Assembly: GCA_943372215.1 (NCBI GenBank)
Contig: CALRXU020000012.1
Coordinates: forward strand, 1-64,000
DNA from: UBA6183 sp943372215
Lineage (GTDB): Bacteria > Bacteroidota > Bacteroidia > UKL13-3
DNA length: 64,000 nucleotides
Reading direction: 5' to 3'
Numbering within the stretch: position 1 is the first letter of the stretch; each line of letters starts with the position of its first letter. Shown in pieces: positions 44,735 to 53,472 of the stretch. Below the pieces are notes generated by a model. It had not been told where the DNA came from and did no database searches. It saw nothing but the letters and a program-made list of their open reading frames with translations. The position numbers and the translations under genes were made by a program.

Positions 44735-45316
44735 ATGAGCAAAAAAATATTAATCATTAACGGACATCCAAATGCATCCTCTTTCAACTTTGGAATAGCG
44801 GCCGCCTACAAACAAGGGGCAGAAAGTTCTGGAGCAGAAGTAAAAGAGGTTGTCATTGCTGACTTGAAATTTAATCCAAATCTTGAATTTGGTTACCAAA
44901 AAAGAACTGAGCTAGAGCCTGATTTGATTGAGGCTTGGGATAAGATCGTATGGGCCGATCATTTGGTTTGGATTCATCCCGTTTGGTGGGGCGGACTTCC
45001 AGCCATAACCAAAGGTTTTATTGATAGAGTTTTTTTACCCGGATTTGCATTTAAGTTCCGCGAAAACTCGGTTTGGTGGGATAAACTCCTTGCTGGTAAA
45101 ACAGCCAATATTATAACAACACTAGACCAGCCAAGTTGGTATTATTGGTTTGCATTTGGGAGGCCAAGTGTTAACCAGTTAAAAAAATCAACCTTGGAAT
45201 ATTGTGGCATTAAGCCCGTAAAGGTAACCTATATTGGAATTGTAAAAACAGCTGACGTAGCGTTAAGAAAAAAGTGGTTAGATAAAGTGGTGATATTAGG
45301 GCGTAAACAGCGTTAA
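44735..45316 (+). CDS. NAD(P)H-dependent oxidoreductase, flavodoxin-like fold
   Basis: A 193-aa flavoprotein of the NQO/KefF-like family. The FMN-binding N-terminus (KILIINGHPNASSFN) and the block WADHLVWIHPVWWGGLPAITKGFIDR are family signatures. I start it at the ATG at 44735, preceded by AAGGA; the TTG nine codons upstream lies inside the promoter -7 box. It likely reduces quinones or similar electron acceptors with NAD(P)H and so protects against electrophile stress. The adjacent Crp/Fnr gene is a probable regulator. Confidence 0.85.
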   Translation: MSKKILIINGHPNASSFNFGIAAAYKQGAESSGAEVKEVVIADLKFNPNLEFGYQKRTELEPDLIEAWDKIVWADHLVWIHPVWWGGLPAITKGFIDRVFLPGFAFKFRENSVWWDKLLAGKTANIITTLDQPSWYYWFAFGRPSVNQLKKSTLEYCGIKPVKVTYIGIVKTADVALRKKWLDKVVILGRKQR

Positions 45317-45340
45317 TGAGTAGCGAGTATTGTTAACGCT
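45309..45340. terminator. Hairpin shared by two convergent genes
   Basis: AGCGTTAA (45309-45316) pairs with TTAACGCT (45333-45340) around a 16-base loop and covers both convergent stop codons. There is no good U-tract on either strand, so its use as a terminator is uncertain. Confidence 0.4.
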
Positions 45341-46091
45341 ACTGCTTAAAATTTAACATTTGGCAGGCCATAATTTCAAAGGTGCGTTTGTGTTGTAAAA
45401 AAGCAATAATGCGGTATCGCGAGAAATCAACTTCAGCAGTAGCAAACTTAATAAATGAGGTTCCAAAAGCCGTTTGCCTTTGGTTTACCTCTACTTTGCG
45501 GGCTACGTTATGGTGATGCAGTGTTTTCCCTTTATTTTCACCTGCCGACACAAAATTGTGAATCTCTTTTTCAACCAATACAAACACCACATCTAAGCTA
45601 TCTGGTTTGCCTTTTATTTCATATTCTAAGGTTAACTGTTTTTCAGTAGGTGACCAGCTTGCAGAAAATAATAAAAAATGGTTGGAAGGTTGAGTGGCTA
45701 CTCTTTCTATCATGGCGCCAATATCTTTTTTAGCTCCTGCGGGCAAAGCACCCTTGCCATTTACAAAAGCCATGGGGGTAAAAATGGCATTTTGCTTGTT
45801 TTTTATTGCCATACTTTGTTGGCGCATGGAGTAAGTTGAATCTGAAAAAGGATCTTTCCAACCCGACTTATCCCAAAGATCAACATGCCAATCTAGGGTG
45901 TATACCATCAAATCATTGGAATCAGATATTGCCCGAATTTCCTGGGCAAAAGCATCCGTTTCAGCGCAACTGCTGCAACCTTCTGAGGTAAAAAACTCCA
46001 CCAATACAGAGGGTTTATACTTCTTGGGTTCAGTGGTTTGAGCACAAACCGTATAAGAAACTAACAATAAAAGTACTATGCTATTTTTCAT
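45339..46091 (-). CDS. DUF1223 thioredoxin-like exported protein
   Basis: A 250-aa protein with a signal peptide (about 1-17, ending TVCAQ). The body begins with VEFFTSEGCSSCAETD (CxxC at 39-42), then YTLDWHVDLWDKSGWKDPF and RQQSMAI, all typical of DUF1223. The family has a thioredoxin-like fold; a redox role in the periplasm is plausible but not shown. It is the third gene of the htrA-pdeM transcript, starting 8 bases after pdeM. Confidence 0.8.
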   Translation of the reverse strand: MKNSIVLLLLVSYTVCAQTTEPKKYKPSVLVEFFTSEGCSSCAETDAFAQEIRAISDSNDLMVYTLDWHVDLWDKSGWKDPFSDSTYSMRQQSMAIKNKQNAIFTPMAFVNGKGALPAGAKKDIGAMIERVATQPSNHFLLFSASWSPTEKQLTLEYEIKGKPDSLDVVFVLVEKEIHNFVSAGENKGKTLHHHNVARKVEVNQRQTAFGTSFIKFATAEVDFSRYRIIAFLQHKRTFEIMACQMLNFKQ

Positions 46092-46099
46092 GTCTACTA

Positions 46100-46735
46100 T
46101 TAATTAAGTTGCATCACTTGCGTGGTTGTAATACCAAATACCTGATCTGACTTTTGGGGGGTAATCATTTGCATTCCCGTAAAGTTACCAAAAGCAGGCA
46201 ATAGTGCATAATGTTTACCAAAATAAAAACAAGGTACAGATAGGCTTTGTCTTGCATGGCCGTATAAAGAAACCCCGGGATGAACATGCCCGCTAAACAC
46301 ATAGTGGCTTGCGTGCTCAATAGGTTCATGACTAAACTCAAAAGGCTCAATTAAGTATGTGTGCATGGCCTTTATACCCGATTGCTTTAGCAAATAAGCC
46401 GCCATTTTATCATGGTTGCCACGCACTAAAACAACTTGTGTTTGTTTAAAATCTGCAATCAAATTCACAAACGCGTCCCATTCCGTATTGATGTTGCTAT
46501 GAAATAAATCTCCAACCACAATTAATTGTTCTGGTTGATATTCCTCTAGCAATAACTTTATCTTTTTAAATTCTTTGCTGATTAAAGCAGCTGGTGCCGG
46601 AATGCCATTTTTTCTAAAATGGGTTACTTTTCCCAAATGCACATCACTCATGATGAGTGCCTTTTTACTGGGCCACCAAATTGCTTTCTCCGTTAATAAA
46701 TGTAGGCTCTCGCCTTTTAGGTTAAATGCTAACAA
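46100..46735 (-). CDS. pdeM: Ligase-associated DNA damage response endonuclease PdeM
   Basis: A 211-aa metallophosphoesterase. All metal-binding motifs are present: SDVHLGK (30-36), VVGDLFHS (73-80), RGNHDK (105-110), SHEP (about 135) and SGHVHPG (about 148-154). The sequence around DVHLGKVTHFRKNGIP is typical of the ligase-associated group, which acts with the Lhr-like helicase, an exonuclease and a DNA ligase in repair. No ATG precedes the first motif, so the TTG at 46735 is used. It begins 8 bases after htrA. The partner helicase is at 28500-30920, not adjacent as usual. Confidence 0.85.
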   Translation of the reverse strand: MLAFNLKGESLHLLTEKAIWWPSKKALIMSDVHLGKVTHFRKNGIPAPAALISKEFKKIKLLLEEYQPEQLIVVGDLFHSNINTEWDAFVNLIADFKQTQVVLVRGNHDKMAAYLLKQSGIKAMHTYLIEPFEFSHEPIEHASHYVFSGHVHPGVSLYGHARQSLSVPCFYFGKHYALLPAFGNFTGMQMITPQKSDQVFGITTTQVMQLN

Positions 46736-46743
46736 CAGAACAA

Positions 46744-48192
46744 TTAATAAGAATAAAACGAATAAAAACCACGGCTTCCATTTGAATAAATGCCTTCAAT
46801 AACCATTTGGCCTCTTGCTGATTCCAAATCTTTAATCAACTCTTCCGCTTTGGTATATTCCTTTTTGTTAAAGCTGGTTATCACAAAATCTTCTGGTATA
46901 CCCATGCTTCTTATTCTACCATTTTTAATGTTAGAAATCCTCACTCCATTTTTAACACCAAACTTATCGGCCTCAATTTTGGGCAATACCGTGAAATCTG
47001 CTCCCAAAGAACTTGATGTTACACTTTGTTTTCTGGTAATTTCTGTATTGCCTTCTTTATTAATCAGTTTTACATACAACTCTTGTTGTTTTCCTGCCCT
47101 TAATAAGGTGAGTTTTATCTTGTCTCCAGGCCTGAAATAACTTACCTGCTCATCAAACAACGATTTGCTTTCAATTTCCTTCTCATTCACCTTAATAATT
47201 ACATCACCACTTTTAACCCCCGCCTCATCACTCGGACCACTAGGCAATACATATTGCACGTAAACCCCGAGGTTATTATTGATATTGAGTTTACCAGCCA
47301 ATGCAGCATCAATGTCTTTTACGTCCATTCCGGTAAATCCTCTTTGCACTTCTTTATACTCAATTAAATCGCGCACTATTTTTTGCACCAAATTAGAGGG
47401 AATAGCAAAACCATAACCACTATAAGCTCCTGTGTTAGAAGCAATGGCCGTATTGATGCCCACCAACTCCCCATTGGTGTTTACCAAGGCTCCACCGCTG
47501 TTACCCGGATTAATAGCGGCATCCGTTTGTATAAAACTTTCGATGGGAAACCGATTATTTACAATATTGATATTGCGGCCCTTTGCACTAACAATACCAG
47601 CAGTTACAGTACTGGTTAAATTAAAAGGATTGCCCACGGCCATTACCCATTGCCCAATTTTCACCTCATCACTATTGCCAAAAACAATATGTTGCAACCC
47701 TTTGCCCTCAATTTTAAGCAAAGCCAAATCTGTTGAGCCATCAGTACCAATTACTTTAGCCGGATAACTGTGTTTATTGTTATTGGTAATCACCTCAATC
47801 ACGTCAGCATCTTTAACCACGTGTAAGTTGGTTACAATATACCCATCAGCACTAATAATTACGCCACTACCCGAACTGGTTACAGGCCCTCTTCTTCCGA
47901 AAAAATCCCAGGCTGACCAAAAATCATTGTATGGATCAGCGGCTTGTTGGTTGCTAATGGTTTTAATAAACACCACGGTTGGCGTACTAATCGCAGAAGC
48001 CCTAATCATGTCTTCATTTCCAGCCGTAAGTACCCGTTGGTTATTTACCTGACTTATTGTTTGATTATTTTCTGTACTCCCTCCTTGGTTATAAGCAAGA
48101 ACAACCCTGTTGGGTTGAATCCAATACAAAGCAGCCGCACCAGCTAAGCCACTTATAAATCCAATCATAATGGTTCCGAAATGCTTTTTCAT
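46744..48192 (-). CDS. Do/DegP-type serine protease
   Basis: A 482-aa HtrA family periplasmic protease and chaperone. An uncleaved or signal-type membrane segment lies at about 5-25. The catalytic triad is complete: His124 (TNLHVV), Asp155 (STDLALL), Ser232 (NPGNSGGAL). Two PDZ domains follow, about 285-380 (GVYVQYVLPSGPSDEAGVKSGD) and 400-482, the second divergent. It degrades or refolds damaged envelope proteins and could serve the many large exported proteins here. It heads an operon with pdeM and the DUF1223 gene, an odd combination of envelope and DNA-repair genes. Confidence 0.9.
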   Translation of the reverse strand: MKKHFGTIMIGFISGLAGAAALYWIQPNRVVLAYNQGGSTENNQTISQVNNQRVLTAGNEDMIRASAISTPTVVFIKTISNQQAADPYNDFWSAWDFFGRRGPVTSSGSGVIISADGYIVTNLHVVKDADVIEVITNNNKHSYPAKVIGTDGSTDLALLKIEGKGLQHIVFGNSDEVKIGQWVMAVGNPFNLTSTVTAGIVSAKGRNINIVNNRFPIESFIQTDAAINPGNSGGALVNTNGELVGINTAIASNTGAYSGYGFAIPSNLVQKIVRDLIEYKEVQRGFTGMDVKDIDAALAGKLNINNNLGVYVQYVLPSGPSDEAGVKSGDVIIKVNEKEIESKSLFDEQVSYFRPGDKIKLTLLRAGKQQELYVKLINKEGNTEITRKQSVTSSSLGADFTVLPKIEADKFGVKNGVRISNIKNGRIRSMGIPEDFVITSFNKKEYTKAEELIKDLESARGQMVIEGIYSNGSRGFYSFYSY

Positions 48193-48243
48193 TTTCTACT
48201 TTTTTACAAAATAAAAATTAAAATGGCGATTAGTCAAGCGGGG

Positions 48244-49389
48244 TTACCGTTGTTTTTTATACACTACATTGGCCTTTAACTCCAACTCGTTTACCGGCTT
48301 ATCAGGGGTATTGGTAATAACCACAATTTTTTTGCTCACAGGCCCAATGTCTGATTTGGTATTGTAAGTAACCAGAATTTTGGCTTTTTTCCCTTTTTTA
48401 ATTGGCGTATTTGCATCATACGTAATATCTGTGCAGCCACAAGTTCCATACACCTTGCGAATGTACATTGGGGCCTTTCCCTTATTGGTTATTATAAAAG
48501 TAGCGGTAGCCGAACTTCGGGTAGGCACGGTATCGAGGGTTACAATTGGGGTAATTGCAGCAAAAACAGGCGCCTTTTTTACCTCCTCAGGAGTGAGGGC
48601 ACTAAAATCTTCTACCAAATTCGCCCGCACAATAAACTTCTTTTGAGGAAACAAACTGTCGTTGGTAAACATCAACACCTCTTCCAGCTTATTGCCATAA
48701 TCATTTGCCGCAAGGGCTGAATAAATAAACTGAACAGCAATAGTTGATTTAGGTAGTATAAGCTTCTTCGGAGCATCTACAATAATATGTGGTGGGTTTT
48801 TAAATCCTTTTACCGTTATGATTTTGTCAGTTGGGTTGTAAATACCCACTTCAAGTGTGTCACTGCTTTGGGCATTAATATTTTCGTAGTTTAAGTCATA
48901 CCTGGTAAAACTTAAATTACCTTGTTTTGAAATAAAATACCTGTTGCGTTGCGCATTTTCATCATTTACAAAGGCAGTTAGTTTTAAGGTTGTTTCTATG
49001 GGGTCTCCATCAGTAAACACTTTAAACGATTTAAGCTGAGCACCGCTTTGGTTTTCCGGATGGTAATAAATGATAATTTTACCCACCTCGTTAAATTTTA
49101 TGGGCTCTTTAGGCCATTCTGATGACAAACAATTGCACAACATGGTTACCCCTTTTATGCTGATAGGGCCTTTGCCAATATTTTTAAAAGCAAAAACCAC
49201 TTTATATGGCTCTTCCCTGTCTTCAATCTTTCCAAGATCAATGCTGGTTTGATCAAAAAAAAGTGCGCCTTTTTCAACCACAACCTGTTGCTTTTTAGTT
49301 GCACCAGTAGCCTTTTTCTGTGCAAACAAGGGGGTAACAAGAAATATATTAAGGGTTATAAAGAGGGAGCTTACTATTATTTTTTTCAT
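48244..49389 (-). CDS. DUF1573 double-domain exported protein
   Basis: A 381-aa protein with a signal peptide (about 1-23, ending PLFAQ). Two DUF1573 (ASPM/SPD-2/Hydin-like Ig) domains are visible: GKIEDREEPYKVVFAFKN with the Cys pair MLCNCLSS, and a second near the C-terminus with ATFIITNKGKAPMYI and VYGTCGCTDITYD. The family is common in Bacteroidota envelopes, and its function is not established. It is 51 bases upstream of htrA on the same strand and may be co-transcribed. Confidence 0.8.
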   Translation of the reverse strand: MKKIIVSSLFITLNIFLVTPLFAQKKATGATKKQQVVVEKGALFFDQTSIDLGKIEDREEPYKVVFAFKNIGKGPISIKGVTMLCNCLSSEWPKEPIKFNEVGKIIIYYHPENQSGAQLKSFKVFTDGDPIETTLKLTAFVNDENAQRNRYFISKQGNLSFTRYDLNYENINAQSSDTLEVGIYNPTDKIITVKGFKNPPHIIVDAPKKLILPKSTIAVQFIYSALAANDYGNKLEEVLMFTNDSLFPQKKFIVRANLVEDFSALTPEEVKKAPVFAAITPIVTLDTVPTRSSATATFIITNKGKAPMYIRKVYGTCGCTDITYDANTPIKKGKKAKILVTYNTKSDIGPVSKKIVVITNTPDKPVNELELKANVVYKKQR

Positions 49390-49445
49390 CTTTTAGTATG
49401 TATATGGCTAATGATGCAATATTAACGGCTTTAGTTGCAAACTTG

Positions 49446-50225
49446 TTACAATAGTTTAAAATCATCCGCATCATTTATTACCGGAAATTCTTTTCTATAT
49501 TGGTTTACCAACTCTATATCAATGGTATGTATCGAGGTTTCTTCCTCAAATGATTTTTCGTAGGTTACCAATCCAGTTGGTGTAATCAAACAGCTATCGC
49601 CCTTGTGATTGATTGAATGCCCATCATGTCCAACCCTGTTTACAGCAATCACGTAACACTGGTTTTCTATAGCACGGGCTTTAAGCAATGTTCGCCAATG
49701 TTCAGCCCTCTTTTCAGGCCAATTGGCTACAATCACAATGGCATCAAAGTTTTCTTGCAACGTTCTTCTTACCCAAACAGGAAAACGCAAATCATAACAA
49801 ATAAGCAACTGAATATCAAAACCTTTAAATGGAATAATCACCTTTTGTTGGCCTGGCTTAAAGTGGTTGTTTTCGCTACCAATGCTAAACAAATGGTGCT
49901 TATCATAAGTATGGAAATTGCCATCTGTGTTCATCCAAACCAGTCGATTATACACATGGCCATCCTCTGCCCTTATCATCACACTTCCGCAAATAGCCGT
50001 TTGATGTGTTTTAGCCATTTTTCGCATCCATTGCATGGCAACTCCATCAGGTTTATCGGCCAAATTGGTATTCATACTAAAACCTGTGGTAAACATTTCA
50101 GGCAATACCACCAAATCTACTGGTTCAGTAATAGCTGCTATTTTTGTTTCAAAACGATGCAAGTTTGCTTGTATGTCTTCCCAAACCAAGTCGCTTTGAA
50201 TAGTCGCAATCTTTAGCGTGTTCAT
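49446..50225 (-). CDS. Nitrilase-family omega-amidase (YafV-like)
   Basis: A 259-aa carbon-nitrogen hydrolase. The Glu-Lys-Cys catalytic triad is complete: Glu43 (LPEMFTTGF), Lys109 (YDKHHLF) and Cys143 (LICYDLRFP). The sequence fits omega-amidases, which cleave alpha-ketoglutaramate or alpha-ketosuccinamate to the keto acid and ammonia. Its start overlaps the stop of the aminotransferase by 4 bases; the two enzymes are the known glutamine transaminase/omega-amidase pair, used in methionine salvage. Confidence 0.85.
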   Translation of the reverse strand: MNTLKIATIQSDLVWEDIQANLHRFETKIAAITEPVDLVVLPEMFTTGFSMNTNLADKPDGVAMQWMRKMAKTHQTAICGSVMIRAEDGHVYNRLVWMNTDGNFHTYDKHHLFSIGSENNHFKPGQQKVIIPFKGFDIQLLICYDLRFPVWVRRTLQENFDAIVIVANWPEKRAEHWRTLLKARAIENQCYVIAVNRVGHDGHSINHKGDSCLITPTGLVTYEKSFEEETSIHTIDIELVNQYRKEFPVINDADDFKLL

Positions 50226-51379
50226 ATTTTATGGAGTTTTTCAGCGGCCTTCTCAAGGGTTTCATTTTGTTTGGCAAAACAAAAACGCAACACCTGATGG
50301 TCAATGTTTTTATGGTAAAACACAGATGTGGGAATAGAGGCGACTTTATACTCCTGAGTTAGGCGAACTGCATAATCTGTATCTTTTTCTAAGGTAATTT
50401 TGCTGTAATTTAACAACTGAAAATAGGAGCCTTCGCAGGGTAAAATTTTAAACTTCGACCCCTTCATCAATTGCTGAAAATAGTTTCTTTTGGATTGATA
50501 GAAATCAGCAAGTTCCAGGTATGCGCTTGCATCATCCATAAAATCAGCAATGGCATATTGCACCGGAGTATTTGCACTAAAGCACATAAATTGGTGTACT
50601 TTTCTAAACTCAGTTGTTATATTTTCTGGGGCAAGCACATAACCCATTTTCCAGCCCGTGGTATGGTAGGTTTTCCCAAACGATGAAACAATAATGCTTC
50701 TTTCAGCCAGTTTTGGATAACGGGCTACACTTTGGTGCTCTAGTCCGTCAAATATAATGTGTTCATATACCTCGTCACTCAACACAATAATCTCGCTGTT
50801 TTTAACAATTTTCTCAAGCCTTTGCATATCCTGCGCACTTAGTGTTGTGCCAGTTGGATTATTCGGGGTATTAATGATAATCATTTTGGTTTTGTAGGTA
50901 ACCAATTTTTTAACCTCATTCCAATCCACCCGATAGTCTGGATATTTCAATTCAGCAAACACTGCCCTTCCTCCATTTAATTGTATGGCAGGCAGATAGC
51001 TATCATAACATGGCTCAATAATAATCACCTCATCTCCTTCGCCAACAAATGCGCTGATGGCCGCATACAAAGCATGCGTACCTCCGGGAGTAATGGTAAT
51101 CTCTTTTTCAGGATTGTAGTTGGTGCTGTATAACTGGGCAGTTTTAATGGCAATTTTTTCGCGCAAACTCATTACACCTGGCATAGGTGCATACTGGTTA
51201 TGCCCAGCTTTCATGTAGTGATTTACCAACTCAATCAACTTAGGCGAACACGTGAAATCAGGAAAACCTTGAGCTAGATTAATAGCCTGATGTTGCTGTG
51301 CCAATGCACTCATTACAGAAAAAATGGTGGTTCCTGTTTTGGGTAATTTAGATTTAATGGATCCTGGGAAAGACAACAT
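50222..51379 (-). CDS. Methionine/glutamine aminotransferase (YbdL/KAT-like)
   Basis: A 385-aa class I PLP-dependent aminotransferase. Key residues are Tyr126/Asp127 region (PCYDSYLP), NNPTG (173-177), SDEVYEH (Asp202, Tyr205) and the PLP lysine in SSFGKTYHTTGWKMG (Lys236). The sequence fits the kynurenine/glutamine-phenylpyruvate and YbdL methionine aminotransferases. Coupling to the omega-amidase gene supports use of glutamine as amino donor, with ketoglutaramate removed by the partner. A terminator-like hairpin sits in the leader. Confidence 0.85.
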   Translation of the reverse strand: MLSFPGSIKSKLPKTGTTIFSVMSALAQQHQAINLAQGFPDFTCSPKLIELVNHYMKAGHNQYAPMPGVMSLREKIAIKTAQLYSTNYNPEKEITITPGGTHALYAAISAFVGEGDEVIIIEPCYDSYLPAIQLNGGRAVFAELKYPDYRVDWNEVKKLVTYKTKMIIINTPNNPTGTTLSAQDMQRLEKIVKNSEIIVLSDEVYEHIIFDGLEHQSVARYPKLAERSIIVSSFGKTYHTTGWKMGYVLAPENITTEFRKVHQFMCFSANTPVQYAIADFMDDASAYLELADFYQSKRNYFQQLMKGSKFKILPCEGSYFQLLNYSKITLEKDTDYAVRLTQEYKVASIPTSVFYHKNIDHQVLRFCFAKQNETLEKAAEKLHKI

Positions 51380-51398
51380 ATCCTATTATAATTGATTT

Positions 51399-51452
51399 AA
51401 AAAGCCTAAAATACTTCTATTCCCACGTACTTTCCAAGTAAATAGGCTTTTT
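51399..51452. promoter_or_regulatory. Terminator-like hairpin in the aminotransferase leader
   Basis: A 10-bp stem (51399-51408 with 51443-51452) continues inward, after a small internal loop, as a 5-bp stem (51412-51416 with 51436-51440) around a 19-base loop. T-runs flank it on both strands. It lies between divergent genes, 20 bases before the aminotransferase ATG, so it could be an attenuator in that gene's leader or simply a remnant terminator. Confidence 0.5.
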
Positions 51453-51515
51453 TTTATCCCGTAGTTTAAATCTGTTTATGCAAAGCAATATTTCTCAATT
51501 ACTTTGGTGAATCCT

Positions 51516-51523
51516 TATATTTG
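51516..51523 (+). promoter_or_regulatory. Bacteroidota -7 element before the ABC-F gene
   Basis: TATATTTG fits TAnnTTTG exactly, 11 bases before the ATG at 51535. A leader of only a few bases is implied. No -33 box at proper spacing was found; the TTTG at 51503-51506 is too close. Confidence 0.45.
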
Positions 51524-51534
51524 CGCCACAAAAA

Positions 51535-53469
51535 ATGATAGCACTTACAGATATTGGATTTGAGTTTGGCGGCAGGTTCTTGTACCGCAACGCCAACTGG
51601 CACATTAAACCGAATGAGCGTATTGGCCTAATTGGCATGAACGGAACGGGAAAGTCTACCTTGTTAAGGGTAATAAATGGAGAATACCAACTCACGGAGG
51701 GTTCTATTTCAAAACCACGAGATTTAACGATTGGCTTCTTAAACCAGGACCAACTGAGCTTTGAAACCGAAAGCAGCATATTGCAAGTGGCTATGAGCGC
51801 ATTTCAACGCCAACTTGATTTAGAAATTGAAATTGAAAAGGTGTTGAAAATTATGGAGACGGACTACAGCGATGAAGTGCTGAACCGTTTAAGTGATTTA
51901 CAAATGGAATTTGACGCATTGGATGGTTACAATATTCACCACAAATGCGAAAAAGTATTGGAAGGATTGGGATTTACTACGGCCCAGTTGCAACAGCCCT
52001 ATAAAAAGTTCTCAGGAGGTTGGCGTATGCGGGTAATGCTGGCCAAATTACTCCTTCAAAATCCAAAATTACTTATGCTGGATGAACCAACCAATCACTT
52101 GGATTTACCAACCATTGAGTGGCTGGAAAACTACCTACAAGATTATGATGGAACAGTAATAGTAGTTTCTCACGATAGGGAATTTTTAGATAAGATGGTA
52201 AGCAAGATTGTGGAAGTGAGCATGCAAAAAATATTTGAATACAGCGGTAACTACAGCTTTTACCTTGAATCAAAAAGTGAGCGCATGGACCTTCAACAAA
52301 GGCAGTTTGATAACCAACAACAATTTATTAAACAACAAGAGCAGTTTATCAATAGGTTTAAAGCCAAAGCAAGTAAAGCCACCGCTGCGCAAAGTAGGGT
52401 AAAATTATTGGAAAAGCTTGATAGGATTGATGCCCCCGAAGATGATTCGGCTGAAATTAATATAGACTTCAGAATCAACACCCAATCAGGTAAAATTATT
52501 ACTGATTTGGTTGATGTTTCCAAGGCATTTCCAGATATTGAAATCCTTAAACATGCCACTGCACAGATTGTGCGTGGAGATAAAATTGCACTGATTGGTG
52601 CCAATGGAAAAGGTAAATCTACCGTTTTGCGCCTAATTGCCGGCACTGAGCCCTTTGAAGGAACAATTACCCCAGGTTATAACATCATTCAAGCATTTTA
52701 CGCCCAACATCAGTTGGAATCACTAAATGTAGAGAATGAGATAATTGAAGAAATGCGCAGTTATGGGGCTGATAGAAGTGAAACAGAATTGCGCACCCTT
52801 TTGGGCTGTTTTCTGTTTACCAACGATGAGGTATTTAAGAAAATAAAAGTGCTGAGTGGTGGTGAAAAAGCCCGTGTTGCTTTGGCCAGAACCCTTTTGG
52901 CTGAAGCCAACTTTATGCTATTGGATGAGCCTACCAATCACTTGGACATGCGCTCTATCAATATCCTCACACAGGCATTGCAGCAATATCAAGGCTCATT
53001 TGTCGTTGTATCCCACGATAGGTATTTTGTATCGCAAATTGCCAACAAAATATGGTGGATTGAAAACGGAGAGATTAAAGAGTATTTAGGAACTTATGAG
53101 GAGTATGAGTATTGGCGTAAAAAACAGGACGAACAAAAGAAGTTGGATGATGCTAAAACAAAAGCTGCTGCTCCGCCTAAAAACACAGTAAAAGTTGAAC
53201 AACCCGCGAAGAAAATAACCAATACCAACAACAATACGCTGCAACAATTGCAAAAAGAATTTGCAGGGATAGAAACAAAAATGGCAGAAACTAAAAAAGA
53301 TATTGAGTATATTGAACAACAGTTTCTTCGTCCTGAGGTGATGCAAAACACAGCTGAGTTGCAACAGCTGAATACCAAATACGAACAAGCTAAAAAAACG
53401 TTGGCTCAATTGGAAACAGATTACGAGCAAAAATTTGAAGCCATTTTAAACTTAGAACAAAACAACTAA
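51535..53469 (+). CDS. ABC-F family ATPase
   Basis: A 644-aa cytosolic protein with two ATP-binding cassettes and no membrane segments. First cassette: Walker A GMNGTGKST (34-42), signature FSGGWRMR (about 159), Walker B with LDEPTNHLDLPT (about 182). Second: GANGKGKST (about 353), LSGGEKAR (about 440), LDEPTNHLD (about 463). The linker between them carries the helical P-site insertion, and the last 100 residues form a coiled coil as in Uup. ABC-F proteins act on ribosomes in translation or resistance; this layout is closest to Uup/YheS-like housekeeping types. Confidence 0.9.
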   Translation: MIALTDIGFEFGGRFLYRNANWHIKPNERIGLIGMNGTGKSTLLRVINGEYQLTEGSISKPRDLTIGFLNQDQLSFETESSILQVAMSAFQRQLDLEIEIEKVLKIMETDYSDEVLNRLSDLQMEFDALDGYNIHHKCEKVLEGLGFTTAQLQQPYKKFSGGWRMRVMLAKLLLQNPKLLMLDEPTNHLDLPTIEWLENYLQDYDGTVIVVSHDREFLDKMVSKIVEVSMQKIFEYSGNYSFYLESKSERMDLQQRQFDNQQQFIKQQEQFINRFKAKASKATAAQSRVKLLEKLDRIDAPEDDSAEINIDFRINTQSGKIITDLVDVSKAFPDIEILKHATAQIVRGDKIALIGANGKGKSTVLRLIAGTEPFEGTITPGYNIIQAFYAQHQLESLNVENEIIEEMRSYGADRSETELRTLLGCFLFTNDEVFKKIKVLSGGEKARVALARTLLAEANFMLLDEPTNHLDMRSINILTQALQQYQGSFVVVSHDRYFVSQIANKIWWIENGEIKEYLGTYEEYEYWRKKQDEQKKLDDAKTKAAAPPKNTVKVEQPAKKITNTNNNTLQQLQKEFAGIETKMAETKKDIEYIEQQFLRPEVMQNTAELQQLNTKYEQAKKTLAQLETDYEQKFEAILNLEQNN

Positions 53470-53472
53470 ACT

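Noticed and set aside
46165..46350. 61-codon ORF inside pdeM in another frame
   Set aside because: It overlaps the conserved SHEP and GHVHPG motifs of pdeM.
53086..53430. Minus-strand hydrophobic Phe/Cys-rich ORFs opposite the ABC-F coiled coil
   Set aside because: They are a typical antisense artefact of Lys/Gln/Glu-rich coiled-coil codons.
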